Part shown: positions 6,333-12,702 of the stretch, in pieces
How the letters are laid out: every line of letters begins with the position of its first letter
Numbering within the stretch: the first letter of the stretch is position 1
Notes under the pieces: generated by a model
What the model saw: the letters and a program-made list of their open reading frames with translations, nothing else
Told to the model about the DNA's origin: nothing
Database searches by the model: none
Program-made: the position numbers and the translations under genes
From: Gemmatimonadota bacterium
GTDB lineage: Bacteria; Gemmatimonadota; Gemmatimonadetes; Gemmatimonadales; Gemmatimonadaceae
DNA length: 12,702 bases
Assembly: GCA_028287225.1 (NCBI GenBank)
Contig: JAQBPZ010000196.1
Location: forward strand, 1 to 12,702
Direction of reading: 5' to 3'

Positions 6333-8009
6333 ATGCTGACGGTACTCGCCCTCGCGTTTCAGCTCCAGCTCGTCGCCGGCACGCCGCGTTCGGCCGGCGA
6401 CGACTCCCTGCGCGACATCGGCCGCGCGCACGACGCACAGGCCGGCTTCGAGCGCGGGCGCCGCTACGTGCTTCCCTGGTCGCTCGGCGGGGGCGGGCGG
6501 TGCGACGTGCGCGTCGGCCGCTTCTGCTGGTGGTACGAAGGGGCGGAGAGCGCACACCCGGCGGAGCCTGCCGCGGTCGCCGAGCGGCGCGCGGAGCTCC
6601 TGCGCGAGCTGGACGCCCTGGGCGAGCGCCACCCCGCCGATCGATGGATCTCGGGCATGCGCGTCTACTATCGCCTGGAGGACGGCCATCCGGCGTCGGC
6701 CGACAGCGTGGCCCGTGAGTGCCGTGCCGAGGCCTGGTGGTGCAGCGCCCTGCGCGCCTCGGCGGCGCACGCGCGCGGCGACCTCGCCGTCGCCGACTCG
6801 GGCTTCGCGGCGGCGCTGGCGGCCATGCCCGACTCCACCCGCTGCGCATGGCGCGACATCTCCTCCCTCCTCCCCGGCGACGCGCGCGCTCGCTACGAGC
6901 ATCTCGCCTGCCAGGAGCGGCTCCCGGTGGAGGCGCGCTACTGGATGCTCGCCACACCGAGGCTGTCGGCGGGGGCGAACGAGTGGCGGTCCGAGTTCTA
7001 CGCGCGCCGCCTGGCCGCCACGCTGCTCGCCTCCGCCGTGACGCCGCACCGGCTGAGCTGGGGCAGGGACGCCGAGGAGCTCGTGCTCCGCTACGGCCTC
7101 CCGGTCGCCTGGTCGCGCATCGTACCCGCGGGCCTCTCCACGCTGGAGCCCGAGATCCTCGGCCACGACCCGTCGCCGAGCTTCCACTTCGGTCCGCGGC
7201 AGGCGCTGCTCGACAGCGGCGCGGTCGCGCGGGACGACGGCTGGGCGCTCGACGACCTCCACGGCGAGTCGCGCTACGCACATCGCGCCATTCGCCGGCT
7301 GGCCGGCGTCGCCGTGCAGCTCGCGCGCTTCCGCCGCGGCGATTCCACCCTCGCCGCCGCCGCGTGGGCGACCGCCGACGACTCGCTCGCCGCTCCCGCC
7401 GTCTCCATCGGCGTGCTGGGTGCCGACGGCCGCGCGCGTGCGCGCCGGCTCGATTCGGCGCGCGTGGGGCGCGGATCCTTCACCGTGCCGGGCGTGCCGC
7501 GGCTCGTCGGCGTGGAGCTGGGCGACAGCGCCAGCGGCACCTTTGCCCGCTCGCGCGCGCTCTTCGCCGAACGCCGCGACTCGGGCGCCATCGCGCTGTC
7601 GGACCTGCTGGTGTACCGGCCCGCCGACGCGGAGGCGCCCACGCTGGCACAGGCGCTCGCCCTCGCCATCCCGGGCGATACCGCATCGGTGAGCCAGCCG
7701 ATCGGATTGTACTGGGAAGCCTATGGATCCGATTCGGCGGGGGCGCAGGTGGAGACCTCCATCATCGTGGAGCGCACCGACCATGGATTCTTCCGTGCGG
7801 CGCGGCAGCGGCTCGGGCTCGCCGATCCCGACTCCCCGGTGCGCGTGCGCTGGAACGAGGCGCGGCCGGCGGCCGATGGCGTGATGCCGCGCGCCCTCTC
7901 GCTGGACCTCTCCACCCTGCCCGCCGGCCGCTACCGGATCACCCTGGCGATCACCAGCGCCCGCGGCGCGGCCGCCGCCGAACGCGAGGTGGAGCTCCGC
8001 CAGCCCTGA
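6333..8009 (+). CDS. Large secreted protein of unknown function with TPR-like helices
   Basis: 558 residues. The start is set by the GGAGG at 6319-6323. The first 16 residues (MLTVLALAFQLQLVAG) look like a short signal peptide, so the protein is probably exported to the periplasm or cell surface. Residues about 80-166 are helical and read like one or two degenerate TPR units (for example ALRASAAHARGDLAVADS at 139-156). Six cysteines cluster in the first third (57, 65, 130, 137, 171, 193), suggesting disulfides in an oxidising compartment. A Trp/Tyr/Arg-rich middle part contains LRYGLPVAWSR. The last 150 residues are beta-rich, with a pattern ending in 'LPAGRYRITLAI' that resembles an Ig-like or carrier-type sandwich. 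From memory this layout recurs in uncharacterised secreted Gemmatimonadota proteins, but I cannot name a family. No catalytic motif is visible. It is followed 27 nt later by an outer-membrane barrel gene, so a shared envelope role is plausible. Confidence 0.85.
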   Translation: MLTVLALAFQLQLVAGTPRSAGDDSLRDIGRAHDAQAGFERGRRYVLPWSLGGGGRCDVRVGRFCWWYEGAESAHPAEPAAVAERRAELLRELDALGERHPADRWISGMRVYYRLEDGHPASADSVARECRAEAWWCSALRASAAHARGDLAVADSGFAAALAAMPDSTRCAWRDISSLLPGDARARYEHLACQERLPVEARYWMLATPRLSAGANEWRSEFYARRLAATLLASAVTPHRLSWGRDAEELVLRYGLPVAWSRIVPAGLSTLEPEILGHDPSPSFHFGPRQALLDSGAVARDDGWALDDLHGESRYAHRAIRRLAGVAVQLARFRRGDSTLAAAAWATADDSLAAPAVSIGVLGADGRARARRLDSARVGRGSFTVPGVPRLVGVELGDSASGTFARSRALFAERRDSGAIALSDLLVYRPADAEAPTLAQALALAIPGDTASVSQPIGLYWEAYGSDSAGAQVETSIIVERTDHGFFRAARQRLGLADPDSPVRVRWNEARPAADGVMPRALSLDLSTLPAGRYRITLAITSARGAAAAEREVELRQP

Positions 8010-8018
8010 GGGGGCGCG

Positions 8019-8039
8019 ATGGTCCCGCCGCACTTGTGA
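8019..8039 (+). other. Possible six-codon leader frame coupled to the barrel gene
   Basis: A minimal frame, ATG at 8019 to TGA at 8037-8039 (MVPPHL), lies right behind the secreted-protein gene. GAGGGGG at 8008-8014 lies 4 nt before its ATG. Its stop overlaps the GTG at 8036 (GTGA). The arrangement would allow ribosomes to terminate and re-initiate on the barrel gene, which has no ribosome site of its own. It may well be coincidence in GC-rich DNA. Confidence 0.25.
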
Positions 8040-9769
8040 CCGGCCGCCGAGAGGTGCAGTCTCCTCCGCATCGTCGACGGCGGCTGCCCAGCGGCCGACC
8101 CGTCCTGTCCTGCCTCGCCGCCGTCCCGCCGGCACCACCGCCCCCGCTCCTGCGCATCGCTCGCCTGTTCGCGTGCTCGACGCTGAGCGCGTGCGTCCTC
8201 GCGTCCCCCGCGCGCGCCGACGACTGTTCCGTGACCGAATCGCGCGCGTCTTTGGCATCGCTGAGCGGCGCGCGCATCACGTCCGTCGCCATCGTGTCGG
8301 AGTCGCCCGAGCTGCCCGGCGTCGCGCGTGTCATCGCGCCTCTGCATCGCGCATCGCGCGAGGCCACCATCCGGCGGCAGCTGCTCTTCGCCGCGGGCGA
8401 CAGTGTGGACACGCTCCTGGTGGGCGAGACGATGCGCCGGCTCCGGCGCCAGCGGCTGTTCAGCGACGTGGTGCTCCAGGCGCGCCGCTGCGGCGACGGG
8501 GACCTCGCGCTCCTCGTGCGAACGCGCGACACCTGGACCCTCCGCCCGCGCGCGCAGCTCCGGCCGGGCTCCATCCTCTCGCTCGGCGTTGAGGAGCGCA
8601 ACTTCCTCGGCACCGGCCGCTCGGTCGCGCTCACCAGCGAGACGTCGCCGCGCGGGGCCGGCGCCGCCCTCTCCATCAACGATCCCTGGCTGCTGGGCAG
8701 CGACGTCGCGGGCAACCTCCGCGTCGCCAGCCTCGGCGGCGCCCACACGCTGCGCGCCGGCCTCCGGAACCACGAGTACAGCGTCTTCGACCGGTGGCAT
8801 GCCGAGGCGAACGTCGCGCGCCTCTCCTTCGGCGACACCGTCGCGGCGGACCGGCCGCTGCACACGCTGGCGGCCATGGTCCTGGTGGGCCGGCGCGTCG
8901 GCAGCGCACCGCACGCGGTCACGCAGCTCAACGTGGGCGCCGAGTTCGACAGCGCCGCCTCCATCTCGGGCAGCCGCCGGCTCGCGACCAGCGGCACCGC
9001 CCACGTCCGCAGCTTTCTCGGGGCGGACCTCGGCATCTCGCGGCGCACGGCGGTGTTCGACACGGCGAGCTGGGTGGTGCCCGGCAACGGATTCCTCGAC
9101 GTCCCGCTCGGCTGGGAGGGCGACGCGATCGTCGGTGGAGGCTACGACCGGGCGCTGGACGTGCCGGTCCTCAAGGTGGATGCCTGGATGGGCCGCGTCT
9201 GGCTGCCCACCCGCGGCAGCATCCTCATGCTCGACGCCTGGACCTCCGGCTACCTCGGCCGCCTGGTCGACGCCAACCACATCGAGCGGCTCTCGGCCGC
9301 GTGGTACGGCGCGGGGTGGCGCGGCATGTGGGGCGCGCGGCTCACCGCCGAGCGGCTGCTCGAGCTGGATCCCGACCTGCGACAGCTCTCGCTGATGCAG
9401 ACGGGCGATTACACCGCGCCCGTGGTGCGGCCCTTCGCCGCGCGCGCCGGGCGTGCGCTGGCCGGCTCCGTGGAGCGCTCGCTGCACCTCACGCGCGTGG
9501 GCGCGGGCGCGGTGCTCGACGCGGGCGCCTTCCTCGCGAGCTCGTATCGCTGGCAGGTCGCCGACCGCGCCGACAACCAGATCCGCGCCACCGTCATCGG
9601 CGGGCGCCTCCGCGTGCTCTCGGCGAACGGCGCGGTGACCAGCGTCCGGATCGACGCGGGCTATCCGGTGGTGCTCAGCGACGGCCTGCGGAAGCGACCC
9701 TTCGCGATCGTGACCATCGGCACCCTGTTCGACGTCTCCCGCCAGCGCGATGGCCGCCGCGTGTACTGA
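8036..9769 (+). CDS. Outer-membrane beta-barrel protein with one POTRA domain (BamA/TamA superfamily type)
   Basis: 577 residues from the GTG at 8036. A hydrophobic export signal lies at about 39-61 (LRIARLFACSTL...SPARA), with likely cleavage before DDC. One POTRA domain covers about 78-164: a first beta strand, then two helices with TIRRQLLFAAGDSV and LRRQRLFSDVVL, and a final strand before DTWTL. The rest is a series of amphipathic beta strands with Gly and aromatic turns, including VEERNFLGTGRSV and INDPWLLGSD, both typical of the start of BamA/TamA-like barrels. The chain ends in Tyr, as many outer-membrane proteins do. True BamA has five POTRA domains and TamA three. One POTRA and about 400 barrel residues make this a lineage-specific relative rather than either of them. 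The start is uncertain: GTG 8036, GTG 8054 or a non-standard CTG at 8150 would all keep the signal, whereas the first in-frame ATG (about 8431) would destroy the POTRA. Confidence 0.82.
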   Translation: MTGRREVQSPPHRRRRLPSGRPVLSCLAAVPPAPPPPLLRIARLFACSTLSACVLASPARADDCSVTESRASLASLSGARITSVAIVSESPELPGVARVIAPLHRASREATIRRQLLFAAGDSVDTLLVGETMRRLRRQRLFSDVVLQARRCGDGDLALLVRTRDTWTLRPRAQLRPGSILSLGVEERNFLGTGRSVALTSETSPRGAGAALSINDPWLLGSDVAGNLRVASLGGAHTLRAGLRNHEYSVFDRWHAEANVARLSFGDTVAADRPLHTLAAMVLVGRRVGSAPHAVTQLNVGAEFDSAASISGSRRLATSGTAHVRSFLGADLGISRRTAVFDTASWVVPGNGFLDVPLGWEGDAIVGGGYDRALDVPVLKVDAWMGRVWLPTRGSILMLDAWTSGYLGRLVDANHIERLSAAWYGAGWRGMWGARLTAERLLELDPDLRQLSLMQTGDYTAPVVRPFAARAGRALAGSVERSLHLTRVGAGAVLDAGAFLASSYRWQVADRADNQIRATVIGGRLRVLSANGAVTSVRIDAGYPVVLSDGLRKRPFAIVTIGTLFDVSRQRDGRRVY

Positions 9770-9795
9770 GCGTTCCGGTGCACCGAATCTGCAAT

Positions 9796-9820
9796 CCTCC
9801 TCACGCTTTTGTGTGAGAGG
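9796..9820. terminator. Possible two-way terminator hairpin
   Basis: CTCACGC at 9800-9806 pairs with GTGTGAG at 9811-9817 (one G-T pair) around a TTTT loop. Three more pairs (cct/agg) follow beyond a bulged C. It lies between convergent genes (barrel and acetyltransferase), where a shared terminator is expected. There is no T run after the stem on either strand, so the call is tentative. Confidence 0.4.
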
Positions 9821-9840
9821 GCACGGCGTCGAGCGTGGGC

Positions 9841-10302
9841 TCAGGACTCCGCGAGGCGCAGCTGCATCGGGATCGCGGCGCTCGTCGGCGCGTCGCCCCG
9901 CGCCACCGCGCGTGCCACCGGGTCGGGCACCTCGCCCGCCGAGACCTCGCGGAATCCGAACCGGGCGAAGAAGCCACGCGCGCGCGCCGTGAGGATCACC
10001 ACCGTATCGAGCGCCGCGAGCGCCGCCTCGGTGAGCACGTGCTCGATGAGCGCCGTGCCGATGCCCTGCCCCCGCCACGCGGCGTCCACGCAGGCCGCGC
10101 GCAGCAGCCCGTCGCCCCCGAACCGCTCCAGGACGGCGACGCCGACGACGGTGCCGCGGACCTCCGCCACGTAGCGGTCGCCCGCCGGGAGGGAAGCCGG
10201 CTCGGCGGCTTGGGCGTCCGACGCCAGCAGGGCCCCGATGGCGGCGTGGTCCGCCTCCGTCGCCGTGCGCAGCCGAATTCCGCCAGACAGCTCAGCGCTC
10301 AT
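9841..10302 (-). CDS. GNAT family N-acetyltransferase, ArsN2-like
   Basis: 153 residues, the full length of a single GNAT domain. Motif A is intact at 70-89 (ACVDAAWRGQGIGTALIEHV), with the acetyl-CoA pyrophosphate loop R77-G78-Q79-G80-I81-G82. The preceding strand VVGVAVLERFGGDGLLRAA and the later ILTARARGFFARFGFREV at 103-120 follow the layout of ArsN2-type acetyltransferases and the acetyltransferase part of N-acetylglutamate synthases. The C-terminal APTSAAIPMQLRL resembles their 'P-x-S-A-x-x-M' ending. The enzyme should move an acetyl group from acetyl-CoA to a small amine in the cytoplasm. The substrate is not known, and no arsenic gene is nearby to support a role in arsenic resistance. 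The ATG at 10302 has GGAGG 4 nt upstream on the minus strand. The neighbours are transcribed the other way, so it is a single-gene unit. Confidence 0.88.
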   Translation of the reverse strand: MSAELSGGIRLRTATEADHAAIGALLASDAQAAEPASLPAGDRYVAEVRGTVVGVAVLERFGGDGLLRAACVDAAWRGQGIGTALIEHVLTEAALAALDTVVILTARARGFFARFGFREVSAGEVPDPVARAVARGDAPTSAAIPMQLRLAES

Positions 10303-10321
10303 CCATCCTCCGTGGTCACGT

Positions 10322-10353
10322 CGGGTTGCCCCGTTTCGCGGGCTCCGGCCCGC
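10322..10353. other. Two adjacent short hairpins in the divergent promoter region
   Basis: In the 144-nt gap between the divergent acetyltransferase and lipoprotein genes, GCGGGC (10338-10343) pairs perfectly with GCCCGC (10348-10353) around TCCG. CGGG (10322-10325) can pair with CCCG (10330-10333). Both would fall in the untranslated leader of the acetyltransferase if its promoter lies further upstream. No function can be assigned, and short GC stems arise often by chance in such DNA. Confidence 0.3.
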
Positions 10354-10434
10354 ACAAGTCTACGCTCGGTGCTTCGTGACCGCCTTCGAGAATCGAATGT
10401 GGCCGATTCCGGCGGTCTGGAACGCACTTCGCAC

Positions 10435-10439
10435 AGGAG
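10435..10439 (+). promoter_or_regulatory. Ribosome binding site of the lipoprotein gene
   Basis: AGGAG with 7 nt to the ATG at 10447. It decides this start, since the open frame runs hundreds of nucleotides further upstream through the acetyltransferase locus. Confidence 0.75.
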
Positions 10440-10446
10440 CCGCGCA

Positions 10447-11094
10447 ATGCACACTGCACGACCTCCTGCCCGCCGCCTGCTCCTGCCCCTCCTCGGCTTC
10501 CTCGCCGCCTGCTCCCGGGGCCCGAGCCGCGAGGAAGCACTCGCCGCGATCCGCGCCGCGCACCCCGCGCTCGACACCGCCACGGTCCGCGAGCGGGTAT
10601 GGCAGGACGGGCCTCCATGGTTCTCCTGCGCGGAGGTGATCGCCAAGTTCACCACGGCCGCCGACAGCGCGGCGGTACGGGATCAGGTCGGCAACTGGAA
10701 GCCGCTCGTCGTGCACGGGTGGATCGTGCTCAAGGACTCCGCTGCCGGCCCCGTCGCCGATCCCGGCTGGTGCACGGTGCGGGTCACGCCGGCCGGCCAG
10801 GCGAATGTCGCACGCTGGACGCCGTCGCCCGGCCCTGCCTTCCCCACTGGGCAGGCGCGTCGCGGGTGGATGGTGGTCGCGGGGCGCCGGCACCTGGTGG
10901 TCCCCTCGTCTCCATCCAGAGCGGGCAAGGACTCGGCAACGGCGGAGTACCTGGTGACGGTCGCCCCCAACGAGGACGGCCGCGCCACCGGCGCGGATCG
11001 CGACACCAGCCGGTTCGTCGCCGCGCTGCGCCGCGAGGGCGGCGCATGGAAAGTCGTGGGGTCACAGCCCGCCGTGCCGCCGGCGGCGAGGTGA
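10447..11094 (+). CDS. Small lipoprotein of unknown function
   Basis: 215 residues. The N-terminus has two Arg at 9-10, a hydrophobic core LLLPLLGFLA, and a lipobox L-A-A-C with the lipidated Cys at 22, so the protein should be anchored to a membrane facing the periplasm. The next residues are Ser, Arg and Gly, with no Asp at +2, which by the E. coli rule would favour the outer membrane. The rule may not hold here. Two further cysteines (61 and 109) could form a disulfide. Residues 25-75 look helical. After 85 the chain is beta-rich with conserved-looking Trp (84, 92, 108, 124, 141, 201). The closing segment (about 187-207, DTSRFVAALRREGGAWKVVG) resembles the last strand-helix part of cystatin or NTF2-like folds, a loose impression only. 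I do not recognise the family. Its neighbour at 11138 runs convergently. Confidence 0.85.
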   Translation: MHTARPPARRLLLPLLGFLAACSRGPSREEALAAIRAAHPALDTATVRERVWQDGPPWFSCAEVIAKFTTAADSAAVRDQVGNWKPLVVHGWIVLKDSAAGPVADPGWCTVRVTPAGQANVARWTPSPGPAFPTGQARRGWMVVAGRRHLVVPSSPSRAGKDSATAEYLVTVAPNEDGRATGADRDTSRFVAALRREGGAWKVVGSQPAVPPAAR

Positions 11095-11096
11095 CG

Positions 11097-11121
11097 CGTG
11101 CGCGCGGCGCGCCGACGCACG
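11097..11121. terminator. Weak hairpin between convergent genes
   Basis: CGTGCG (11097-11102) can pair with CGCACG (11116-11121) around a GC-rich loop, 3 nt after the lipoprotein stop and 17 nt beyond the end of the FHA gene. There is no T tract. It is listed because the short convergent gap needs some stop for both transcripts. Confidence 0.22.
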
Positions 11122-11137
11122 GTCGTCGAGCGGGAGA

Positions 11138-12247
11138 TCAGCGCAGGTCGCCGTCCACGATGCCGACGATGCCGCGCGTGGCCTGCAGGTCCTCGGCCCG
11201 GGCGATCGCGCGAAACAGGAGCTTCACGTTGCCCAGGCGGATCTCGCAGGCGTCGGGCAGTCGGCATTCGGTGATCCGCGTGCCGTCCACGTAGCTGCCG
11301 TTGCGCGAGCCGGCATCGCGGAGCTCCCATCGTCCGGCGCGCCAGAGCAGCGTCGCGTGGGTGCCCGACACGCTGTCGTCGCCGATCGTGACGTCGCAGT
11401 GCGGGGCGCGGCCAAGCTGCACCACGGGGCGCTCGATGCGGTGACGGACGCCCGTCTCCACGCCGCGCGCCAGGACCTCGAGCGTCGCCAGCAGCGGTGC
11501 CGCCTGCCGTGCCGGCACCGCGCCCGCCGGCGCCACCGGCGCCGCGACGGCCGCGGTGTGCGAGTGCGACTGCGGCGTCGTCGGCTCGTAATCGGCGTCG
11601 TCCGCCTCGAAGCGGAACTCGACGTCGCCCACGCGCAGCAGGTCGCGCTGCCGAAGCACCGTCGGCCCCTCGATGCGCCGCCCGTTCACGTGCACCCCGT
11701 TGCCGCTCTGGTTCCGGACCACGTATCCCAGCACATCGGGCGCCACGATCGCGTGTCGCCGCGACACCGTGCGCGACGCCACCACCAGCCCGCAGTCGGG
11801 ATCGCGCCCGATCGACAGCCCCGCATCGGGGATCTCGTGCGCCGCGCCGCCCTCCAGCGCCGTGAGGCGGCCACCGGTCGGCGCCGTTCCCTCCGACGCC
11901 GTCCAGGGCGCCAGCGGATCCGGCGCGTCCTGAACCCCCGCAACGGGCGAGGTCCGCTGCGCGGCGCTCACGTCCCCATAGAAGAAGGTCAGCGCCCCGA
12001 TGGTCAGCCGGTCGCCGTGCCGCAGCCGGACCGGCGCATCGGTCAGCCAGTCCTCGCGCAGCCGCACAGGGCGCCCGCCGGGCAGTGCGCGGATCCACGC
12101 TTCCGCGCCCACGCTGGTGACGACCACCGCGAAGGGCGCCTCGCCCGCGAGCGCCGAACCCGCGAGCAGCTCATCCGCGCGCCCGCCGAGGATCGTTTCG
12201 CCCAGATCGAGCGCGAAGCGCTCGTCGTCGATGATGAGGAAGGACAT
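11138..12247 (-). CDS. Multi-FHA-domain protein (phosphothreonine-binding adaptor)
   Basis: 369 residues from the ATG at 12247. Two standard FHA domains are clear. The first covers about 127-214, with G147-R148 (LSIGRDPDC), S162-R163-R164-H165, N179 and the N188-G189 turn. The second covers about 252-346, with G279-R280 (QLGRAPHCD), S294-x-x-H297 and the R315-N316-G317 turn. Both keep the Arg, Ser and Asn used to bind phosphothreonine. The first 95 residues look like a third, degenerate FHA fold, because 'LRHGDRLTIGALTFFYGD' at 75-92 matches the last strands, but they lack the G-R and S-x-x-H residues. Pro/Ala-rich linkers (100-125, 222-250) separate the domains. There is no signal peptide or membrane helix, so it should be cytoplasmic. 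Such proteins tie Ser/Thr kinase signalling to other machines; no kinase or phosphatase is in the window. No good ribosome site precedes 12247. An ATG at 12289 would add 14 residues and is possible. Confidence 0.87.
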   Translation of the reverse strand: MSFLIIDDERFALDLGETILGGRADELLAGSALAGEAPFAVVVTSVGAEAWIRALPGGRPVRLREDWLTDAPVRLRHGDRLTIGALTFFYGDVSAAQRTSPVAGVQDAPDPLAPWTASEGTAPTGGRLTALEGGAAHEIPDAGLSIGRDPDCGLVVASRTVSRRHAIVAPDVLGYVVRNQSGNGVHVNGRRIEGPTVLRQRDLLRVGDVEFRFEADDADYEPTTPQSHSHTAAVAAPVAPAGAVPARQAAPLLATLEVLARGVETGVRHRIERPVVQLGRAPHCDVTIGDDSVSGTHATLLWRAGRWELRDAGSRNGSYVDGTRITECRLPDACEIRLGNVKLLFRAIARAEDLQATRGIVGIVDGDLR

Positions 12248-12380
12248 CGTGCCGTGTTCGTCGTAGGGGTCAGCGCGGGACCTGTGCATCGCAGGACGAC
12301 CAGCGGCGCCGGTTCGTGACCACTGCGCCGCCGGTTCCGTCCTTCCGGTGCAGCCCGCGTTCGTGTCCCTCACCGCGTGC

Positions 12381-12425
12381 ACTCCCACGATGATCACTCC
12401 CACCGTCGCCACTCCCACCATCCCC
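12381..12425 (+). repeat. Three 15-bp degenerate tandem repeats at the HPP gene start
   Basis: Three units begin with actccca(c) at 12381, 12396 and 12411, with diverged second halves. In the frame of the HPP gene they encode TPTMI, TPTVA and TPTIP. The proposed ATG at 12390 falls inside the first unit. Unit changes would keep the reading frame. Confidence 0.6.
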
Positions 12426-12702
12426 GCGGCGCCGATTTCCGGCACCACCGCGGCGCCGGCGCCGAGCCACACGAGCACGATGCGCCGCATCGCGGCGCGG
12501 TCTCCCGCCGCCGCCGCCGACTCCGTCTGGGTGCCGATGGCCTCGGCCTTCCTCATCCTCGTGGCGGGCGCGATGACCCTCGCCACGCGGTCGCCCTGGC
12601 TCTTCGCCGCGCTCGGCCCCTCCGCCGTGGTGATCGCCGCGAGCCCCGGGCATCCGACGACGCGCTTCCACAGCGTGGTGCTCGGCCACCTCACCGCCAT
12701 CA
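12390..12702 (+). CDS. HPP family integral membrane protein, 5' part
   Basis: 104 codons are visible and the frame runs off the window edge with no stop. After a Thr/Pro/Ala-rich N-terminal stretch of about 45 residues, the sequence enters a helix at about 50-68 (MASAFLILVAGAMTLAT) and then RSPWLFAALGPSAVVI at 68-83. ASPGHPTTRFHSVVLGHL follows at 85-102. This is the family order: a first helix, an 'SPWLF-x-x-LGP-(T/S)-A' block, then the P-x-x-P signature and a G-H before the next helix. HPP proteins are four-helix inner-membrane proteins. Plant and cyanobacterial members are linked to nitrite transport, but the role of this one is open. ATG 12390 and ATG 12480 (residue 31) are both possible starts, and 12480 would remove the repeat-coded stretch. 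Neither has a clear ribosome site. The gene diverges from the FHA gene across 142 nt. Confidence 0.75.
   Translation, partial: MITPTVATPTIPAAPISGTTAAPAPSHTSTMRRIAARSPAAAADSVWVPMASAFLILVAGAMTLATRSPWLFAALGPSAVVIAASPGHPTTRFHSVVLGHLTAI

Noticed and set aside
6333..8009. Assignment of the secreted protein to the GWxTD family
   Set aside because: A GWALDD stretch is present, but the signature Thr-Asp is missing and the surrounding pattern does not fit well enough to name the domain.
12300..12700. Extension of the FHA gene upstream to about 12700 on the minus strand
   Set aside because: The upstream part of the open frame is antisense to a recognisable HPP-family sequence and has no FHA-related content, so the FHA gene was started at 12247.

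Overview
The window is very GC-rich and carries no rRNA, tRNA, CRISPR array, transposase or phage gene that I can see. The gene types point to a didermic, soil-type bacterium. They include a YbbP-type export permease, a POTRA outer-membrane barrel, a lipoprotein, a type II secretion/type IV pilus ATPase and an FHA protein. The style of the large secreted protein at 6333-8009, GTG starts and high GC make Gemmatimonadota my best guess. That is a judgement from memory, not a search result.

Layout, left to right. (1) 1-2661, plus strand: the tail of an ABC ATPase and a complete 854-residue YbbP-like permease. (2) 2671-2869: a nested inverted-repeat element between convergent genes. (3) 2873-5720, minus strand: a tightly overlapping three-gene operon, read as GspE/PulE-type ATPase with a C-terminal receiver domain, then a free Hpt protein, then a single-domain response regulator. 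(4) 5721-6147: a gene-free stretch of 427 nt holding a second, unrelated inverted-repeat element whose arms carry hexamer boxes spaced one helical turn apart. (5) 6148-9769, plus strand: a 35-residue membrane microprotein, a large secreted protein of unknown function, and a single-POTRA outer-membrane beta-barrel. (6) 9841-10302, minus: a GNAT acetyltransferase resembling ArsN2. (7) 10447-11094, plus: a small lipoprotein of unknown function. (8) 11138-12247, minus: a multi-FHA-domain protein. (9) 12390 to the edge, plus: the start of an HPP-family membrane protein.

The most interesting unit is the minus-strand operon. All three phosphorelay parts other than a histidine kinase (receiver, Hpt, receiver) are translationally coupled to a secretion/pilus motor that itself carries one receiver. 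This suggests a motor whose activity or output is set by phosphotransfer. The second point of interest is the pair of palindromic elements of about 200 bp, which share a design (inverted arms built from short reiterated words) but no sequence.
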